Positions 27,683 through 39,236 are shown, numbered from the stretch's first letter. The stretch: DNA of 41,670 nt from an uncultured Thiotrichaceae bacterium (GCA_902727985.1 CACVAY010000029.1:1-41670); one strand, 5' to 3'. Notes: generated from the sequence alone by a model not told the origin. A program made the numbers and translations.

Positions 27683-27703
27683 ATGGGTGTTATTTTTTGA
27701 TGT

Positions 27704-28831
27704 CTATAGTAGTAATTCTTTAAGCATTTTGTAGTAGATTTCCTCAAGCTTCTCAAGATCAGCAACATTCACACATTCGTTAATTTGGTGAATGGTTGCA
27801 TTGATCGGTCCAAGTTCTAATACCTGCGCACCCGTCGGGGCGATAAAGCGTCCATCAGATGTGCCGCCTGCAGTTGATAGTTTAGTATCAACATCTACTA
27901 CTTCTTTAATAGCGCTTACAGCGGCAGAGACGAGATCACCTTCAGCAGTAAGAAACGGGTGACCCGATAACTTCCATTCAACGTCATAGTCTAATTGGTG
28001 TTTCTTAAGCAATGCTTCTACACCTTGTTGCAACTCTTCAGCGGTAACCTCGGTAGAAAAACGGAAGTTACAAATCAGGTCACAAACACCTGGAATAACA
28101 TTGGTTGCTCCCGTTCCTGAATTCATATTCGAAATTTGGAACGTGGTTGGTGGGAAGAAATCGTTGCCCTGATCCCATTCCATTGCTGTAAGCTCGGCGA
28201 GAAATGGGGTGGCAAGATGAATTGGGTTTTTTGCCAGGTGCGGGTAGGCCACATGACCTTGTTTGCCTTTAATACTGAGATTAAAGCCTAAGGAGCCACG
28301 TCTACCATTTTTGATAACATCACCCAGCGTGTTGGTACTTGAAGGTTCACCAACTAAACACCAATCAATTTTTTCATTACGTGCTTCTAATGTTTCAACA
28401 ACCTTCACTGTACCGTTTACAGACGGACCTTCTTCATCACTGGTAATCAAGAAGGCGATAGAGCCTTTATGATCAGGATGTGCTTTAACAAAGCGTTCAA
28501 CAGCAATCGTCATTGCAGCGACACTGCCTTTCATATCCGCTGTGCCACGCCCATACATAACACCATCACGAATTTCTGGTTCAAACGGTGCTGAATCCCA
28601 ATCTTCCAAAGGGCCAGTTGGCACAACATCTGTGTGTCCTGCAAAACAGAAGACTGGGGCTTCTGTGCCCTTACGAATCCAAACGTTTTCTACTTCTTCG
28701 AAAGGCATTTTTTCAGTTGTGAAACCAATGGGTTCTAAAATATCAGACAGTCGTTGTTGGCATCCCTTATCATCAGGTGTGACTGAGTCGCGTGAGATGA
28801 GGTCTTTAGTGAATTCTATAGTGGTAGGCAT
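27704..28831 (-). CDS. dapE: Succinyl-diaminopimelate desuccinylase
   Basis: DapE is a dinuclear zinc M20 peptidase-family hydrolase making LL-diaminopimelate for lysine and peptidoglycan. 375 residues from ATG 28831; a TTG six bases earlier is less likely. Metal and catalytic residues: His66 and Asp68 in GHTDVVP, Asp99 in GRGTADMKG, Glu133-Glu134 in SDEEG, and the C-terminal IHQINE segment with a histidine ligand. The yffB gene ends 12 bases upstream on the same strand, the same pairing as in E. coli. Confidence 0.96.
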   Translation of the reverse strand: MPTTIEFTKDLISRDSVTPDDKGCQQRLSDILEPIGFTTEKMPFEEVENVWIRKGTEAPVFCFAGHTDVVPTGPLEDWDSAPFEPEIRDGVMYGRGTADMKGSVAAMTIAVERFVKAHPDHKGSIAFLITSDEEGPSVNGTVKVVETLEARNEKIDWCLVGEPSSTNTLGDVIKNGRRGSLGFNLSIKGKQGHVAYPHLAKNPIHLATPFLAELTAMEWDQGNDFFPPTTFQISNMNSGTGATNVIPGVCDLICNFRFSTEVTAEELQQGVEALLKKHQLDYDVEWKLSGHPFLTAEGDLVSAAVSAIKEVVDVDTKLSTAGGTSDGRFIAPTGAQVLELGPINATIHQINECVNVADLEKLEEIYYKMLKELLL

Positions 28832-28843
28832 TATCAATGTGTC

Positions 28844-29188
28844 TTATAAAAGGGCTTCAGAATAGTTTTTCTCAGAAAATCCAACGAGGCGTTTATTGGA
28901 TGTCTCAAGCACTGGGCGTTTAATGATGGTGGGTTGTTCTTCAATCACAACGATTGCCAATACGTCATTCATGTTTTCTTTGGTCTCGCCTGGCAGTTGA
29001 CGCCATGTGGTACTGCGCTTGTTTAACAACGTTTCCCATCCCAGTTCATCCAACCATGCACGTACCTGTATGGGATTAACACCATCTTTACGGAAATCAT
29101 GGAATTCGTACTCTATGTTGTTCTCATCTAGCCACTTGCGTGCTTTTTTGATCGTGTCACAGTTAGGAATGCCGTACATTATATTCAT
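28844..29188 (-). CDS. yffB: ArsC-family protein YffB
   Basis: 114 residues of the ArsC/Spx thioredoxin-like fold. The single redox cysteine is in YGIPNCDTIKKARKWL near residue 9. The KRPVLETSNKRLVGFSE segment is typical of YffB rather than true arsenate reductase. YffB has a glutaredoxin-like fold and no proven arsenate reductase activity; its role is unsettled. It lies upstream of dapE with a 12-base gap, the same order as in E. coli, which supports the assignment and co-transcription. Confidence 0.85.
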   Translation of the reverse strand: MNIMYGIPNCDTIKKARKWLDENNIEYEFHDFRKDGVNPIQVRAWLDELGWETLLNKRSTTWRQLPGETKENMNDVLAIVVIEEQPTIIKRPVLETSNKRLVGFSEKNYSEALL

Positions 29189-29708
29189 CGTTATTGAGTT
29201 TTTGCTAGCAAGGCGAGAGTATAGCTACTCTTACTTTCTTTACCAAGCTCAAGAATACTTCAAACAATCCACAGCCACAGCATAAAAATTATAAGTTTTT
29301 CTATTCTTGGGTATATAATGCATGTACCTCAGGGGGTAGCTTTGAAAACGCCAAAGCTAAAATCGTTTGGGGAAAGTAAAACTGGCGAAAAGTTTATCAA
29401 GATTATTATAATGTTATGCGTTACACCTGATCGCCACGATTGCTAATAATAGAAATTACTCACCTCACTTGAGTATGACAAAAATCAGAACCTGAAATTT
29501 ACGTTACTGTAGATAGCTAATAAAATGTGGTGGCTAAACATTTTGTAGTTGGTAGTCTAAAAATCATTGAATACATTACCGAGTATTTAGCAATGAATGG
29601 TTCCAGTCTGTAATCTGGTGTTGGGGCGATAAGAAACTGGCTTAATGGACGTATAAAAGTCCCACAAATTGGTTAATGATAAACATTGAATAAAATGGGG
29701 AAGCAATA
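29189..29708. other. 520-base non-coding gap before mrdA
   Basis: The gap between divergent yffB and mrdA has no convincing gene. It holds a consensus -10 (TATAAT, 29314-29319) followed by a hairpin (29337-29359), listed separately, a five-pair hairpin ACTCA/TGAGT near 29458, and a CCAG/CTGG stem near 29602. The mrdA leader, if it starts at about 29326, would be nearly 380 bases long. Confidence 0.45.
29314..29359 (+). promoter_or_regulatory. Possible promoter and leader hairpin (or small RNA start) upstream of mrdA
   Basis: TATAAT is a perfect sigma-70 -10 hexamer; the -35 is weak (ATAAGT, 17 bases upstream). About a dozen bases after the expected start comes TAGCTTTG, a seven-base loop and CAAAGCTA, a perfect eight-pair stem. 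This may be the start of the mrdA transcript with a structured leader or of a separate small RNA. I cannot assign it to a known RNA family. Confidence 0.35.
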
Positions 29709-31598
29709 GTGGCAATCGGCCGCTCTATAAAAGATCAGCGTGCGGAAAAAGAAGTTTTCCGTTCACGGATTGTTATTTCTGGAATAATCATTGCACTTGC
29801 TCTTGTTGGTATCAGTTCTCGCCTTCTATTCTTACAAATCGTTAATCATGATTATTATCTACAACTTTCAAAAGAGAATTATCAACGTCGTATTCCGACG
29901 CCACCTGTGAGGGGTCAAATCTTTGATAGAAATGGTGTGCTATTGGCGGGTAATCATATTGAGTATGTGCTTGAAGTGATAAAGGATGAGGCTCCAGATC
30001 TCAATCCCCAGCTTGATAAACTCGGCCTGATGCTCGACATTGAGCCACATATTATTGATAAAATTCGTAAAAAGATTCGCATTACTAATCGTTATCAACC
30101 TGTGGCGATTAAAAAAGACCTAACCGATATAGAGATCGCCATCTTTTCGGCAAACCGTCCTCGTTTTCCTGGTTTTAAAATTGCACTTAAGATTGAACGT
30201 TATTATCCTCTGGGTTCAGTAGCGGGGCATTTGATTGGCTATGTTGGACGTATAGATAAAAAAGATTTAAAGAATATTGATAAAGAGGAATATAAGGGCA
30301 CTTCGCATATTGGTAAGTCTGGTATAGAGAAAACGTATGAATCTTTATTGCACGGAAAATCAGGCTATCAACTTCATGAAGTCGATTCAGGAGGTAAACA
30401 TATCAAGCTATTAGAGGAGAAAGTGCCTACTGCAGGTCAGGATTTATTTCTTACGCTAGATATCAATTTACAGACCAAAGCTGAAGACTTGTTGAGGGAT
30501 TATAACGGTGCAGCAGTTGCGATAGACCCTAATAATGGTGAGGTGCTTGCTATGGCCAGTATGCCCGTTTTTGACCCTAACTTATTTGTAAATGGTATTT
30601 CACATAAAGCTTATAGTGAGCTGCGGGATAATCCTTCACGTCCTTTATATAGTCGTGCTTATCAAGGCGTTTATCCACCTGGCTCGACGATAAAACCCAT
30701 GGTGGCTATTGCGGGATTAAATGCGGGTATCGTGGATGAGAAGTCCTCAGTCTATGGTGGAGGTTATTTCCAAATCCCAGGCAACCGACATCGTTACCGC
30801 TGTTGGAAAAAAAGTGGTCATGGTTTTGTCCGTATGAATCGTGCAATTTACCAGTCCTGTGATGTGTACTTTTATGACTTGTCCTATCGAATGGGCATAG
30901 ACCGCTTTAATACAGAACTATCAAAATTTGGTTTTAGTGAGCCGACGGGATTAGATGTGCCTCATGAAAAATCTGGTTTACTACCCTCACGTGGATGGAA
31001 AGAGGCTCGACATAATACCCAATGGTATCCAGGCGATAGCGTCAATATTGGTATAGGCCAAGGTTATTGGAATGTTACCCCTGTGCAATTAGCTCATGCG
31101 GTGGGCATTGTTGCGATGCGTGGCAGGCGTGCAAAACCACATCTATTGCGTGGAGTGCGTTCTAATCGAGATAATCCCATTGATCTATTGCCTATTCATC
31201 TTCTTCCTGATCTAGTATTAAATGATGATTCTTATTGGGAAGAGCCGATTCGGGGTATGGTGAATGTTGTACATGGGGAAGGCGGGACTGCACGTCGCTC
31301 AGCACAAGGCGCAGAATATCGTTATGCTGGTAAAACAGGAACAGCTCAGGTTTTTGGCATAGCACAAAACAAAACTTACAATGCCAAGAATTTGAAAAAA
31401 GAGCTACATGATCACTCACTGTTTGTCGCCTTTGCCCCACTAAAAGACCCTAAAATCGCGGTATCGATTATTGCTGAAAATGCAGGTGGTGGTAGTAAAG
31501 TTGCTGCACCACTTGCCCGTGAATTTATGGATGCCTATTTGGTTGAGCCATTGCCTCCCTCTGAAGAAGAAACACAAGACAAAAAGAAAAAACGCTAA
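29709..31598 (+). CDS. mrdA: Penicillin-binding protein 2 (elongation transpeptidase)
   Basis: MrdA/PBP2 is the class B transpeptidase that crosslinks peptidoglycan in side-wall growth with RodA. 629 residues. A membrane anchor lies at about 24-45. The transpeptidase domain shows the SxxK at Ser326-Lys329 (PPGSTIKPM), SCD at 383-385 (the SxN-type motif) and KTG at 542-544. The N-terminal dimerisation domain contains TPPVRGQIFDRNGV, typical of this class. The start is GTG with GGGGAAG five bases upstream. The next gene, mrdB, starts three bases later, so the two are coupled. Confidence 0.97.
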   Translation: MAIGRSIKDQRAEKEVFRSRIVISGIIIALALVGISSRLLFLQIVNHDYYLQLSKENYQRRIPTPPVRGQIFDRNGVLLAGNHIEYVLEVIKDEAPDLNPQLDKLGLMLDIEPHIIDKIRKKIRITNRYQPVAIKKDLTDIEIAIFSANRPRFPGFKIALKIERYYPLGSVAGHLIGYVGRIDKKDLKNIDKEEYKGTSHIGKSGIEKTYESLLHGKSGYQLHEVDSGGKHIKLLEEKVPTAGQDLFLTLDINLQTKAEDLLRDYNGAAVAIDPNNGEVLAMASMPVFDPNLFVNGISHKAYSELRDNPSRPLYSRAYQGVYPPGSTIKPMVAIAGLNAGIVDEKSSVYGGGYFQIPGNRHRYRCWKKSGHGFVRMNRAIYQSCDVYFYDLSYRMGIDRFNTELSKFGFSEPTGLDVPHEKSGLLPSRGWKEARHNTQWYPGDSVNIGIGQGYWNVTPVQLAHAVGIVAMRGRRAKPHLLRGVRSNRDNPIDLLPIHLLPDLVLNDDSYWEEPIRGMVNVVHGEGGTARRSAQGAEYRYAGKTGTAQVFGIAQNKTYNAKNLKKELHDHSLFVAFAPLKDPKIAVSIIAENAGGGSKVAAPLAREFMDAYLVEPLPPSEEETQDKKKKR

Positions 31599-31601
31599 GC
31601 T

Positions 31602-32711
31602 ATGTATAACCAAAACCCATTTATATTCCTTTTTATTCGAGTCTTCTCAAAGTTAGACTGGGTATTAATGGGCGCGCTGATGGTATTAATGGGGCTTGGT
31701 GCGATGACTCTGTACAGTGCCAGCACAGAAAATGCAGGCATGATAGAGCGACAAATGATTCATTTCATCGCAGCCTTTTTGGTGATGCTTCTCTTCGCAC
31801 AATTACCCAGTGGTTTCCTGCAACATACGGCGATATGGGTTTATGGGGCAGGATTGCTGGTGCTGGTGCTGGTGCTCGTCATTGGTACAACAGGAAAAGG
31901 AGCACAGCGATGGCTGGATTTAGGTGTTATTCGTTTTCAGCCCTCAGAAATCATGAAATTAGCCGTGCCATTAATGGTTGCTCGTTATTTTTCAGATAGA
32001 GTGCTTCCTCCGCGTTTTATTGATATTTTTATTGCCAGTTTTTTGGTAGTTATTCCGGTCTTACTGATTGCCAAACAGCCGGATCTTGGAACCTCCTTAC
32101 TTGTTGCATCGGCTGGTTTCTTTGTCATCTTTTTTGCGGGGATTTCCTGGAAGTGGATATTCAGCATTATTGTTAGTGCCATGATTGCCGCCCCTCTCTT
32201 ATTTTTTTATGGGATGCATGATTACCAGCGGCAACGAGTATTGACCTTATTTGATCCAGCTTCCGATAGATTAGGTTCTGGTTATCACATTTTGCAGTCT
32301 ATGATAGCAATTGGCTCAGGTGGGAGAGATGGTAAAGGATGGCTCGATGGAGATCAGTCCAGGTTAAATTTCTTGCCGGAAAGACATACCGATTTTATTT
32401 TTGCCGTATTTGGTGAGGAATTCGGCTTCACTGGTAACTTACTATTGCTGGCCTTATATCTGTTTATTATTTACCGGGCGATGTATTTAGCGAGTAAAGC
32501 CAAGGATACTTTTTCACGATTACTCGGCGGCTCTTTAGCGCTGACTTTCTTTATTTACCTTTTTGTAAACACTGGCATGGTTAGTGGCATACTGCCCGTT
32601 GTCGGTGTTCCGTTACCGTTAGTAAGCTATGGCGGTACTTCAATGGTGACATTAATGGCGGCTTTTGGTCTGCTAATGGGCTTACGCGACAAAGGTAGAC
32701 AATACGACTAA
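31602..32711 (+). CDS. mrdB: Rod shape-determining glycosyltransferase RodA
   Basis: RodA is the SEDS-family peptidoglycan polymerase of the elongasome and PBP2's partner. 369 residues with about ten membrane helices. SEDS marks: GAQRWLDLGVIRFQPSE near residue 102 and QPDLGTSLL near 159. The extracytoplasmic loop region with RLNFLPERHTDFIFAVFGEE (255-274) and the C-terminal PLPLVSYGGTSM are characteristic. The start is three bases after the mrdA stop. In E. coli, mltB or rlpA follows; here rlpA follows after 161 bases. Confidence 0.96.
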   Translation: MYNQNPFIFLFIRVFSKLDWVLMGALMVLMGLGAMTLYSASTENAGMIERQMIHFIAAFLVMLLFAQLPSGFLQHTAIWVYGAGLLVLVLVLVIGTTGKGAQRWLDLGVIRFQPSEIMKLAVPLMVARYFSDRVLPPRFIDIFIASFLVVIPVLLIAKQPDLGTSLLVASAGFFVIFFAGISWKWIFSIIVSAMIAAPLLFFYGMHDYQRQRVLTLFDPASDRLGSGYHILQSMIAIGSGGRDGKGWLDGDQSRLNFLPERHTDFIFAVFGEEFGFTGNLLLLALYLFIIYRAMYLASKAKDTFSRLLGGSLALTFFIYLFVNTGMVSGILPVVGVPLPLVSYGGTSMVTLMAAFGLLMGLRDKGRQYD

Positions 32712-32756
32712 GCTGCTTATAGCTAAACATAGTAATACTTCATTCAGCTTGGTCTG

Positions 32757-32770
32757 TTAAGCTAGCTTAA
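32757..32770. repeat. 14-base perfect palindrome between mrdB and rlpA
   Basis: TTAAGCTAGCTTAA is a perfect palindrome about 100 bases before the rlpA start. It could be a dimeric regulator site; one such match may also occur by chance. Confidence 0.3.
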
Positions 32771-32872
32771 AGCATGCACGCATTGTCTTGGTTTCCAATG
32801 ATTTACAATAACAACTAAGAAACTATCACAGATAATGAATATTAAAACTGGTAAATAAAACGATTATAAATC

Positions 32873-33670
32873 ATGAATATAAGAAATACCTTCTTAGTAT
32901 TGTTATCACTTATCTGGCTGACAGCCTGCTCCGGCCTTCCTGGTTTAACTGAAAACAAGCCAGAAATAACGTCTTCTGATAACACAAGCTGTACAGCCCC
33001 TGCTATTTATCAAGCGCAAGGTAAGAGCTATAGCGCTTTAAAGAACGCTACTGGATATCGAGCTAACGGCTATGCCGTTTTATATGATGATAAGCAATTA
33101 GGCAAATCTTCACCAATCTGTGAAACGATTGACTTGGAGGGTTTTACAGCCGCTCACCGAACTTTGCCACTGCCGACTTTTGTTAAAATTACTAATACAA
33201 GCAACAAAAAGTCAGTTGTTATTAAAATCAATGATCGTGGTCCTGCCAACCCATCTGCATTAGTTCAAGTCACACCAGCTGTCGCAAACCTGCTTGGTGT
33301 GAACGGTGGACGAATTCCTGTAAGTATCGAGGTCTTATCTGAGCGTAATACTCGGAATCCGGCAGAGCCAATCAATACCAAAAAAACCACGGTAAAACCA
33401 TTACCCATCCCTTCGAAGTCCACTGCAAACATCGGTGATCGTTACTATATTATTTTAGGTACTTTTGCCGATCAATCACAGGCTTTCGATAAATTTGTAC
33501 GGGTATCATCAATAGGCTTACCTAAAGCAACCATTGAATCCCGTAAGAAAGGTGCTGCCTTATTGCATATGGTTAGATTAGGGCCTTTCTATCAACAGGA
33601 TGAAATTGATCACATCAAAGATCGTTTGAAAAATGATGGCTTGGTTGATTTCAAAGTAGTTAAAAACTAA
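32873..33670 (+). CDS. rlpA: RlpA-like lipoprotein with SPOR domain, divergent
   Basis: 265 residues. The lipobox LTAC gives Cys19 as the lipidated residue. The double-psi beta-barrel (about 48-155) keeps His95 (TAAHRTLPLP) and Asp121 (INDRGPA), the pair that in Pseudomonas RlpA is needed for lytic transglycosylase activity. But the segment just before it, normally SWYG, FHG and TANGE in family members, reads YAVLYDDKQLGKSSPICETI here, so the barrel's first part is strongly altered. The SPOR domain (about 189-265) should bind denuded glycans. Enzyme activity is doubtful; a structural or binding role is as likely. Confidence 0.85.
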   Translation: MNIRNTFLVLLSLIWLTACSGLPGLTENKPEITSSDNTSCTAPAIYQAQGKSYSALKNATGYRANGYAVLYDDKQLGKSSPICETIDLEGFTAAHRTLPLPTFVKITNTSNKKSVVIKINDRGPANPSALVQVTPAVANLLGVNGGRIPVSIEVLSERNTRNPAEPINTKKTTVKPLPIPSKSTANIGDRYYIILGTFADQSQAFDKFVRVSSIGLPKATIESRKKGAALLHMVRLGPFYQQDEIDHIKDRLKNDGLVDFKVVKN

Positions 33671-33684
33671 GCTTTTGCAGATAT

Positions 33685-33726
33685 CAGACTTAGCGTAAAA
33701 TATGCGTTAAATTGATGTCTGTTTTT
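33685..33726 (+). terminator. Probable terminator after rlpA
   Basis: CAGAC and GTCTG, with an inner TTAGCG/CGTTAA stem (one G-U pair) and an asymmetric bulge, run into TTTTT. It lies 15 bases after the stop codon. Confidence 0.5.
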
Positions 33727-33850
33727 ACTGATAAGACCTTTTAGTGATTGTTATTAATCATGTAATTGCTTAAACAGATACAAATCACGGGTAATAAACC
33801 TTCCTACGTTATAAAATAATCAGATCTTTAATCAGAGAATACACATCACT

Positions 33851-34993
33851 ATGCATGGAAAACTAATAGGTAAATGGTTTACCGTTATACTTTTATCATA
33901 TGCCATCACAAGCCTGTCGCTATTCGCTGCAGAACCTCCTGAGATTGCTGCAAAAAGTTATCTTCTCATAGATTACAATTCTCAAGTTGTACTGGCATCA
34001 AAAAATGCTGACAAACGTATTGAACTTGCGAGCATTACAAAACTGATGACCGCCTATGTGCTGTACAAAGAACTTGAAAAAGGCAATGTTTCAAAAAATG
34101 ATGTTGTTCTCATCAGTGAAAAAGCATGGCGTATGAAAGGTTCACGTATGTTTGTTGAGGCAAACAAAAAAGTGCCTTTCGAACGCTTGATGAATGGTTT
34201 GATTATTCAATCGGGTAACGATGCCGCCGTAGCACTTGCAGAGCATGCTTATGGAACCGAAGCTAGCTTTGTCTCACGGATGAATAGTGAGGCCAAACGT
34301 TTAGGGATGACGAATACGCATTTCACAAATGCAACGGGTTGGCCAGATAAGAATCATTATTCTACGGCGAATGATATTGCGCGGTTAACGCGTACAGTGA
34401 TTTCTGAATACCCTAAGCATTATAAAGAATACAAAATCAAAGAATATAGCTATAACGGCATCAAGCAATACAATCGTAATAAGCTGCTCTGGCTTGATCC
34501 AACAGTAGACGGTGTAAAAACAGGGCACACTGAGAGTGCAGGTTACTGTCTAGTCTCTTCAGCAAAACGAAATGGTATGCGTTTGATCTCCGTGGTTATT
34601 GGAACAGATACGGTTAAGGAGCGATCATTTGCTAGCCAGCAACTGCTTGAATATGGCTATCAGTTCTTTGAAACGAATAAGGTCTATGCAGCTAATCATG
34701 CGCTTGAAGAAATTCGTATCTGGAAGGGAGAAAAAGAAAAGGTTGCTGTGGGTTTCATTGATGATTTTTATGTAACCGTTGCTAAAGGCAGTTATTCTTC
34801 CTTAAAAGGAAATATCAGTTACGAAAGTGGTATTGATGCGCCCATTTATCGTGGAGATAAGCTTGGCAAGGTTGTTTTAAAGAACGCTCAGGACAAAGTT
34901 GTATTAGAAGCACCTCTTGAGGCTTTAGAAACCGTGACGGGCGGTGGTTTATGGCGTAAAGTGACTGACGGTGTCCAAAAAGTATTTCATTAA
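33851..34993 (+). CDS. dacA: D-alanyl-D-alanine carboxypeptidase (PBP5/6 family)
   Basis: DacA removes the terminal D-Ala from peptidoglycan stem peptides. 380 residues. A signal peptide is cleaved at about residue 27. SxxK at Ser61-Lys64 (ASITK), SGN at 121-123 and KTG at 223-225 are in the expected order. The C-terminal domain (about 265-360) and an amphipathic tail (LWRKVTDGVQKVFH) should tether it to the outer face of the inner membrane. It is the fourth gene of the mrdA-mrdB-rlpA-dacA block and is followed 36 bases later by ybeD. Confidence 0.96.
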   Translation: MHGKLIGKWFTVILLSYAITSLSLFAAEPPEIAAKSYLLIDYNSQVVLASKNADKRIELASITKLMTAYVLYKELEKGNVSKNDVVLISEKAWRMKGSRMFVEANKKVPFERLMNGLIIQSGNDAAVALAEHAYGTEASFVSRMNSEAKRLGMTNTHFTNATGWPDKNHYSTANDIARLTRTVISEYPKHYKEYKIKEYSYNGIKQYNRNKLLWLDPTVDGVKTGHTESAGYCLVSSAKRNGMRLISVVIGTDTVKERSFASQQLLEYGYQFFETNKVYAANHALEEIRIWKGEKEKVAVGFIDDFYVTVAKGSYSSLKGNISYESGIDAPIYRGDKLGKVVLKNAQDKVVLEAPLEALETVTGGGLWRKVTDGVQKVFH

Positions 34994-35029
34994 GAGGCCT
35001 TTGAGCGAAAGGTCTCGGCAAATAAAACT

Positions 35030-35295
35030 ATGAATCAAGAAATCCCCAAAGAAGAGTCACTTATTGAATATCCTTGTCAATTTACAATCAAGGTTATGGG
35101 TGCAGCAATTCCTGAATTTCGTCATGCGGTCAATGAGATTGCCAAACACCATGACCCTCAATTTAGCGAATCCTATACCAAAGAAAAATTTAGCAAGGGC
35201 AATAAATACCTGAGTATGAGTATATCCATTTATGCTATCAGCCGTGACCAGTTAGATGCCATCTACCAAGATCTGACATCAAATGAACTCGTATC

Positions 35296-35308
<13 letters not shown>
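35030..35308 (+). CDS. ybeD: YbeD/DUF493 family protein
   Basis: 92 residues of the DUF493 fold, a small alpha/beta sandwich similar to regulatory ACT-like domains. Marks: YPCQFTIKVMG near residue 14, then SKGNKYLSMSISIYA near 55 and DQLDAIYQDL near 73. Its molecular role is not established. It sits between dacA and lipB as in E. coli, and its 3' end overlaps the lipB start by 13 bases, so lipB translation is probably coupled to it. Confidence 0.9.
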
Positions 35309-36806
<1,498 letters not shown>

Positions 36807-36851
36807 TCACGTTCTAGAAGTATATTTAGGGGATGTTGGATGATTTTAGAG

Positions 36852-37307
36852 TTAGCTTTTACCAGAATGGCCAAAACCACCTTCACCACGAACCGTATCA
36901 TTGAAATTATCAACCTGATTTAAGGCAACCTGAATCACAGGTACAAAAACAAGCTGGGCAATTCGATCACCTTGTTCAATATCAAATGCCGTATCACCAC
37001 GATTCCAACATGAAATAAAAAGCTGACCTTGATAATCTGAATCAATTAACCCCACAAGGTTGCCTAATACAATGCCATGTTTATGTCCCAGACCAGAGCG
37101 CGGTAAAATGGTTGCAGCAACTGAAGGATCACCAATGTGAATGGCTAATCCTGTTGGAATTAAATGTGTTTTACCGGGGTTTATCGTTAGTGTTTCATCA
37201 ATACAAGCACGCAAATCCATACCTGCTGATCCATCAGTCGCATAGTGAGGAAGAGGGATGGTATCGCCAATTCGAGGATCAAGTATCTTGTAATCAATCG
37301 TGTGCAT
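36852..37307 (-). CDS. dut: dUTP diphosphatase
   Basis: Dut hydrolyses dUTP to dUMP, keeping uracil out of DNA. 151 residues, a trimeric all-beta enzyme. The five family motifs are seen in order: AGMDLRA (28-34), [30 protein letters not shown] and the C-terminal [10 protein letters not shown] that closes over the substrate. AAGGAC precedes the ATG. It starts ten bases after the coaBC stop and is thus co-transcribed with it, the E. coli dfp-dut order. With dcd at 4906 it completes the dCTP to dUMP route. Confidence 0.97.
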   Translation of the reverse strand: MHTIDYKILDPRIGDTIPLPHYATDGSAGMDLRACIDETLTINPGKTHLIPTGLAIHIGDPSVAATILPRSGLGHKHGIVLGNLVGLIDSDYQGQLFISCWNRGDTAFDIEQGDRIAQLVFVPVIQVALNQVDNFNDTVRGEGGFGHSGKS

Positions 37308-37317
37308 GTGTGTCCTT

Positions 37318-38511
37318 TTATCGTGCTTGATAGTGAGTAGTAATTAATTGCATTAATTGTTTAGCGAGTTCTTTTTTGGAAGTGAGCGGCAAAGCATGTT
37401 CGCCACCCTTCCATAAAACCTGTAATGCATTGTCGTCAACATCAAAGCCTTGTCCATTACCTACCTTATTGGCTGCAATCATATCCAACTTTTTGCGGTG
37501 TAATTTATCCATGGCGTGTTGCTTGAGGTCTTCGGTTTCTGCGGCAAAGCCAACAGTAAATAAGTCATTATGTTGAGTGCTTATTTCAGCCAAGATATCG
37601 GACGTTTTGCTTAGAGCTAATGATATAGATTCATCCTTCTTTTTGATCTTCTGGGTAGCCACTTTGGCGACTTGATAATCTGCAACCGCGGCGCTAGCAA
37701 TGAATATATGCTGACCTACCACATTGTTTTTGACCGCATCAAACATATTTTCTGCAGATTTAACATCTATGCGATTAACATTTCTAGGTGTTTCTAAATT
37801 CACAGGTCCAGCAACGAGAGTCACATTTGCCCCAAGCTGTTCGGCAGCTTCGGCGATAGCAAAACCCATTTTCCCAGAACTACGATTAGTGATATATCGG
37901 ACTGGATCAATGGCTTCTTGTGTTGGGCCTGCTGTTATCATGATATTCACACCTGATAATACGGCATCATTTTCTTGCCCAAGGGTGTCCACAATAATCT
38001 GTGGTTCTTGCATTCTTCCAGGACCAATATCTCCACAAGCTTGTTCACCAGCTGCCGGCATCAATACCCGAATAGCAGATTGCTCTAATAAGGAAACATT
38101 TTTTTGCGTGATTCTATTGCGCCACATCTGTTGATTCATTGCAGGTACGATGACAACTGGAGTTTTAGTCGCCAGACATAGTGTTGTTAGGAGGCTATCC
38201 GAGAAGCCATGCGCTATTTTCGCCATGGTATTAGCACTTGCTGGCGCTATTAAAATCCTGTCAGCCCAGCGCGCTAATTCTATATGACCCATCGCTGCTT
38301 CTGCTTCAAGGTCAAAGAGCTCTGTGTGAACAGGGTTGCCTGTCAGTGCCTGAAAGGTTAAAGGAGTTATAAATTCACAGGCACTTTGCGTCATACAAAC
38401 GCGTACTTTAGCACCGCTTTTGATAAGCAGGCGCGCAAGTTCGGCGGACTTATAGGCGGCGATGCCCCCGCTTATCCCTAGAATAATTTGCTGATTCTGT
38501 AAATTTGCCAT
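37318..38511 (-). CDS. coaBC: Bifunctional coenzyme A synthesis protein CoaBC (Dfp)
   Basis: CoaBC makes 4'-phosphopantetheine in two steps: CoaB joins cysteine to 4'-phosphopantothenate with CTP, and the FMN-containing CoaC decarboxylates it. 397 residues. N-terminal flavin domain: [14 protein letters not shown] near residue 13, PAMNQQMW near 124 and [13 protein letters not shown] near 158 (active-site cysteine). C-terminal CoaB domain: [16 protein letters not shown] (192-207), NRSSGKMG and the KIKKKD segment. It diverges from radC with only 38 bases between the starts, so their promoters must overlap. Confidence 0.96.
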   Translation of the reverse strand: MANLQNQQIILGISGGIAAYKSAELARLLIKSGAKVRVCMTQSACEFITPLTFQALTGNPVHTELFDLEAEAAMGHIELARWADRILIAPASANTMAKIAHGFSDSLLTTLCLATKTPVVIVPAMNQQMWRNRITQKNVSLLEQSAIRVLMPAAGEQACGDIGPGRMQEPQIIVDTLGQENDAVLSGVNIMITAGPTQEAIDPVRYITNRSSGKMGFAIAEAAEQLGANVTLVAGPVNLETPRNVNRIDVKSAENMFDAVKNNVVGQHIFIASAAVADYQVAKVATQKIKKKDESISLALSKTSDILAEISTQHNDLFTVGFAAETEDLKQHAMDKLHRKKLDMIAANKVGNGQGFDVDDNALQVLWKGGEHALPLTSKKELAKQLMQLITTHYQAR

Positions 38512-38549
38512 AATGCGCGAGTCTACAGGAAAAAAAACAAATATAAACT

Positions 38550-39221
38550 ATGGCAATAACTGATTGGCCTGCCGAAGAGCGTCCACGAGAAAAACTCCTA
38601 CAGAAAGGGCCTAGCCATCTTACAGATGCAGAGTTATTGGCAATCTTTCTCCGTACTGGCATTAAGGGAACCAATGCCGTCGAAATGGCAAAACTGTTAT
38701 TGCGAGAATACGGAAGTTTACGATCGCTACTTGCTGCAGACTTAGAGAGGTTTTGTCGTAGTAAAGGGCTCGGTACTGCTAAATATGTGCAATTACAAGC
38801 CACTGTTGAAATGGCGCGCCGTTATTTAAGTGAGGCAGTAAAACGTGGAGAGGAAATTACCAGTGTATCAGCAGTCAGGGATTATCTGAAGATACGTTTG
38901 CGTGACTATCAGCATGAAGTATTTGCCTGTTTATTCCTCGATAATCGGCACAGAATCATTCAGTACAAAGAGATGTTCACAGGAACGATAGATGGGGCGA
39001 GTGTGTATCCAAGAGAAGTCGTCAAGCAAGCGTTAAAGGATAATGCCGCAGCAGTTATCTTTGCACACAATCATCCATCAGGCATCGCTGAACCCAGCGA
39101 TGCCGATAAGCGTATTACCCAGCGGTTAAGTGATGCACTGGGGCTTGTCGATATTCGAGTATTAGACCATTTCGTCATTGGTGATGAGGTCATATCATTC
39201 GCCGAAAGAGGTCTGCTCTAA
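38550..39221 (+). CDS. radC: RadC family JAMM metalloprotein
   Basis: 223 residues, with an N-terminal helix-hairpin-helix-like region (about 20-85) and a C-terminal JAB1/MPN domain with the zinc motif H173-x-H175, Ser183 and Asp186 in [15 protein letters not shown]. RadC was once thought to act in DNA repair; its biochemical role is unproven, and roles in natural competence or recombination have been proposed. It is divergent from coaBC, as commonly seen in gammaproteobacteria. A small six-pair hairpin (CAATAG/CTATTG, 39224-39242) follows the stop and overlaps the end of the convergent protease gene. Confidence 0.93.
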   Translation: MAITDWPAEERPREKLLQKGPSHLTDAELLAIFLRTGIKGTNAVEMAKLLLREYGSLRSLLAADLERFCRSKGLGTAKYVQLQATVEMARRYLSEAVKRGEEITSVSAVRDYLKIRLRDYQHEVFACLFLDNRHRIIQYKEMFTGTIDGASVYPREVVKQALKDNAAAVIFAHNHPSGIAEPSDADKRITQRLSDALGLVDIRVLDHFVIGDEVISFAERGLL

Positions 39222-39236
39222 ATCAATAGCTATAGT

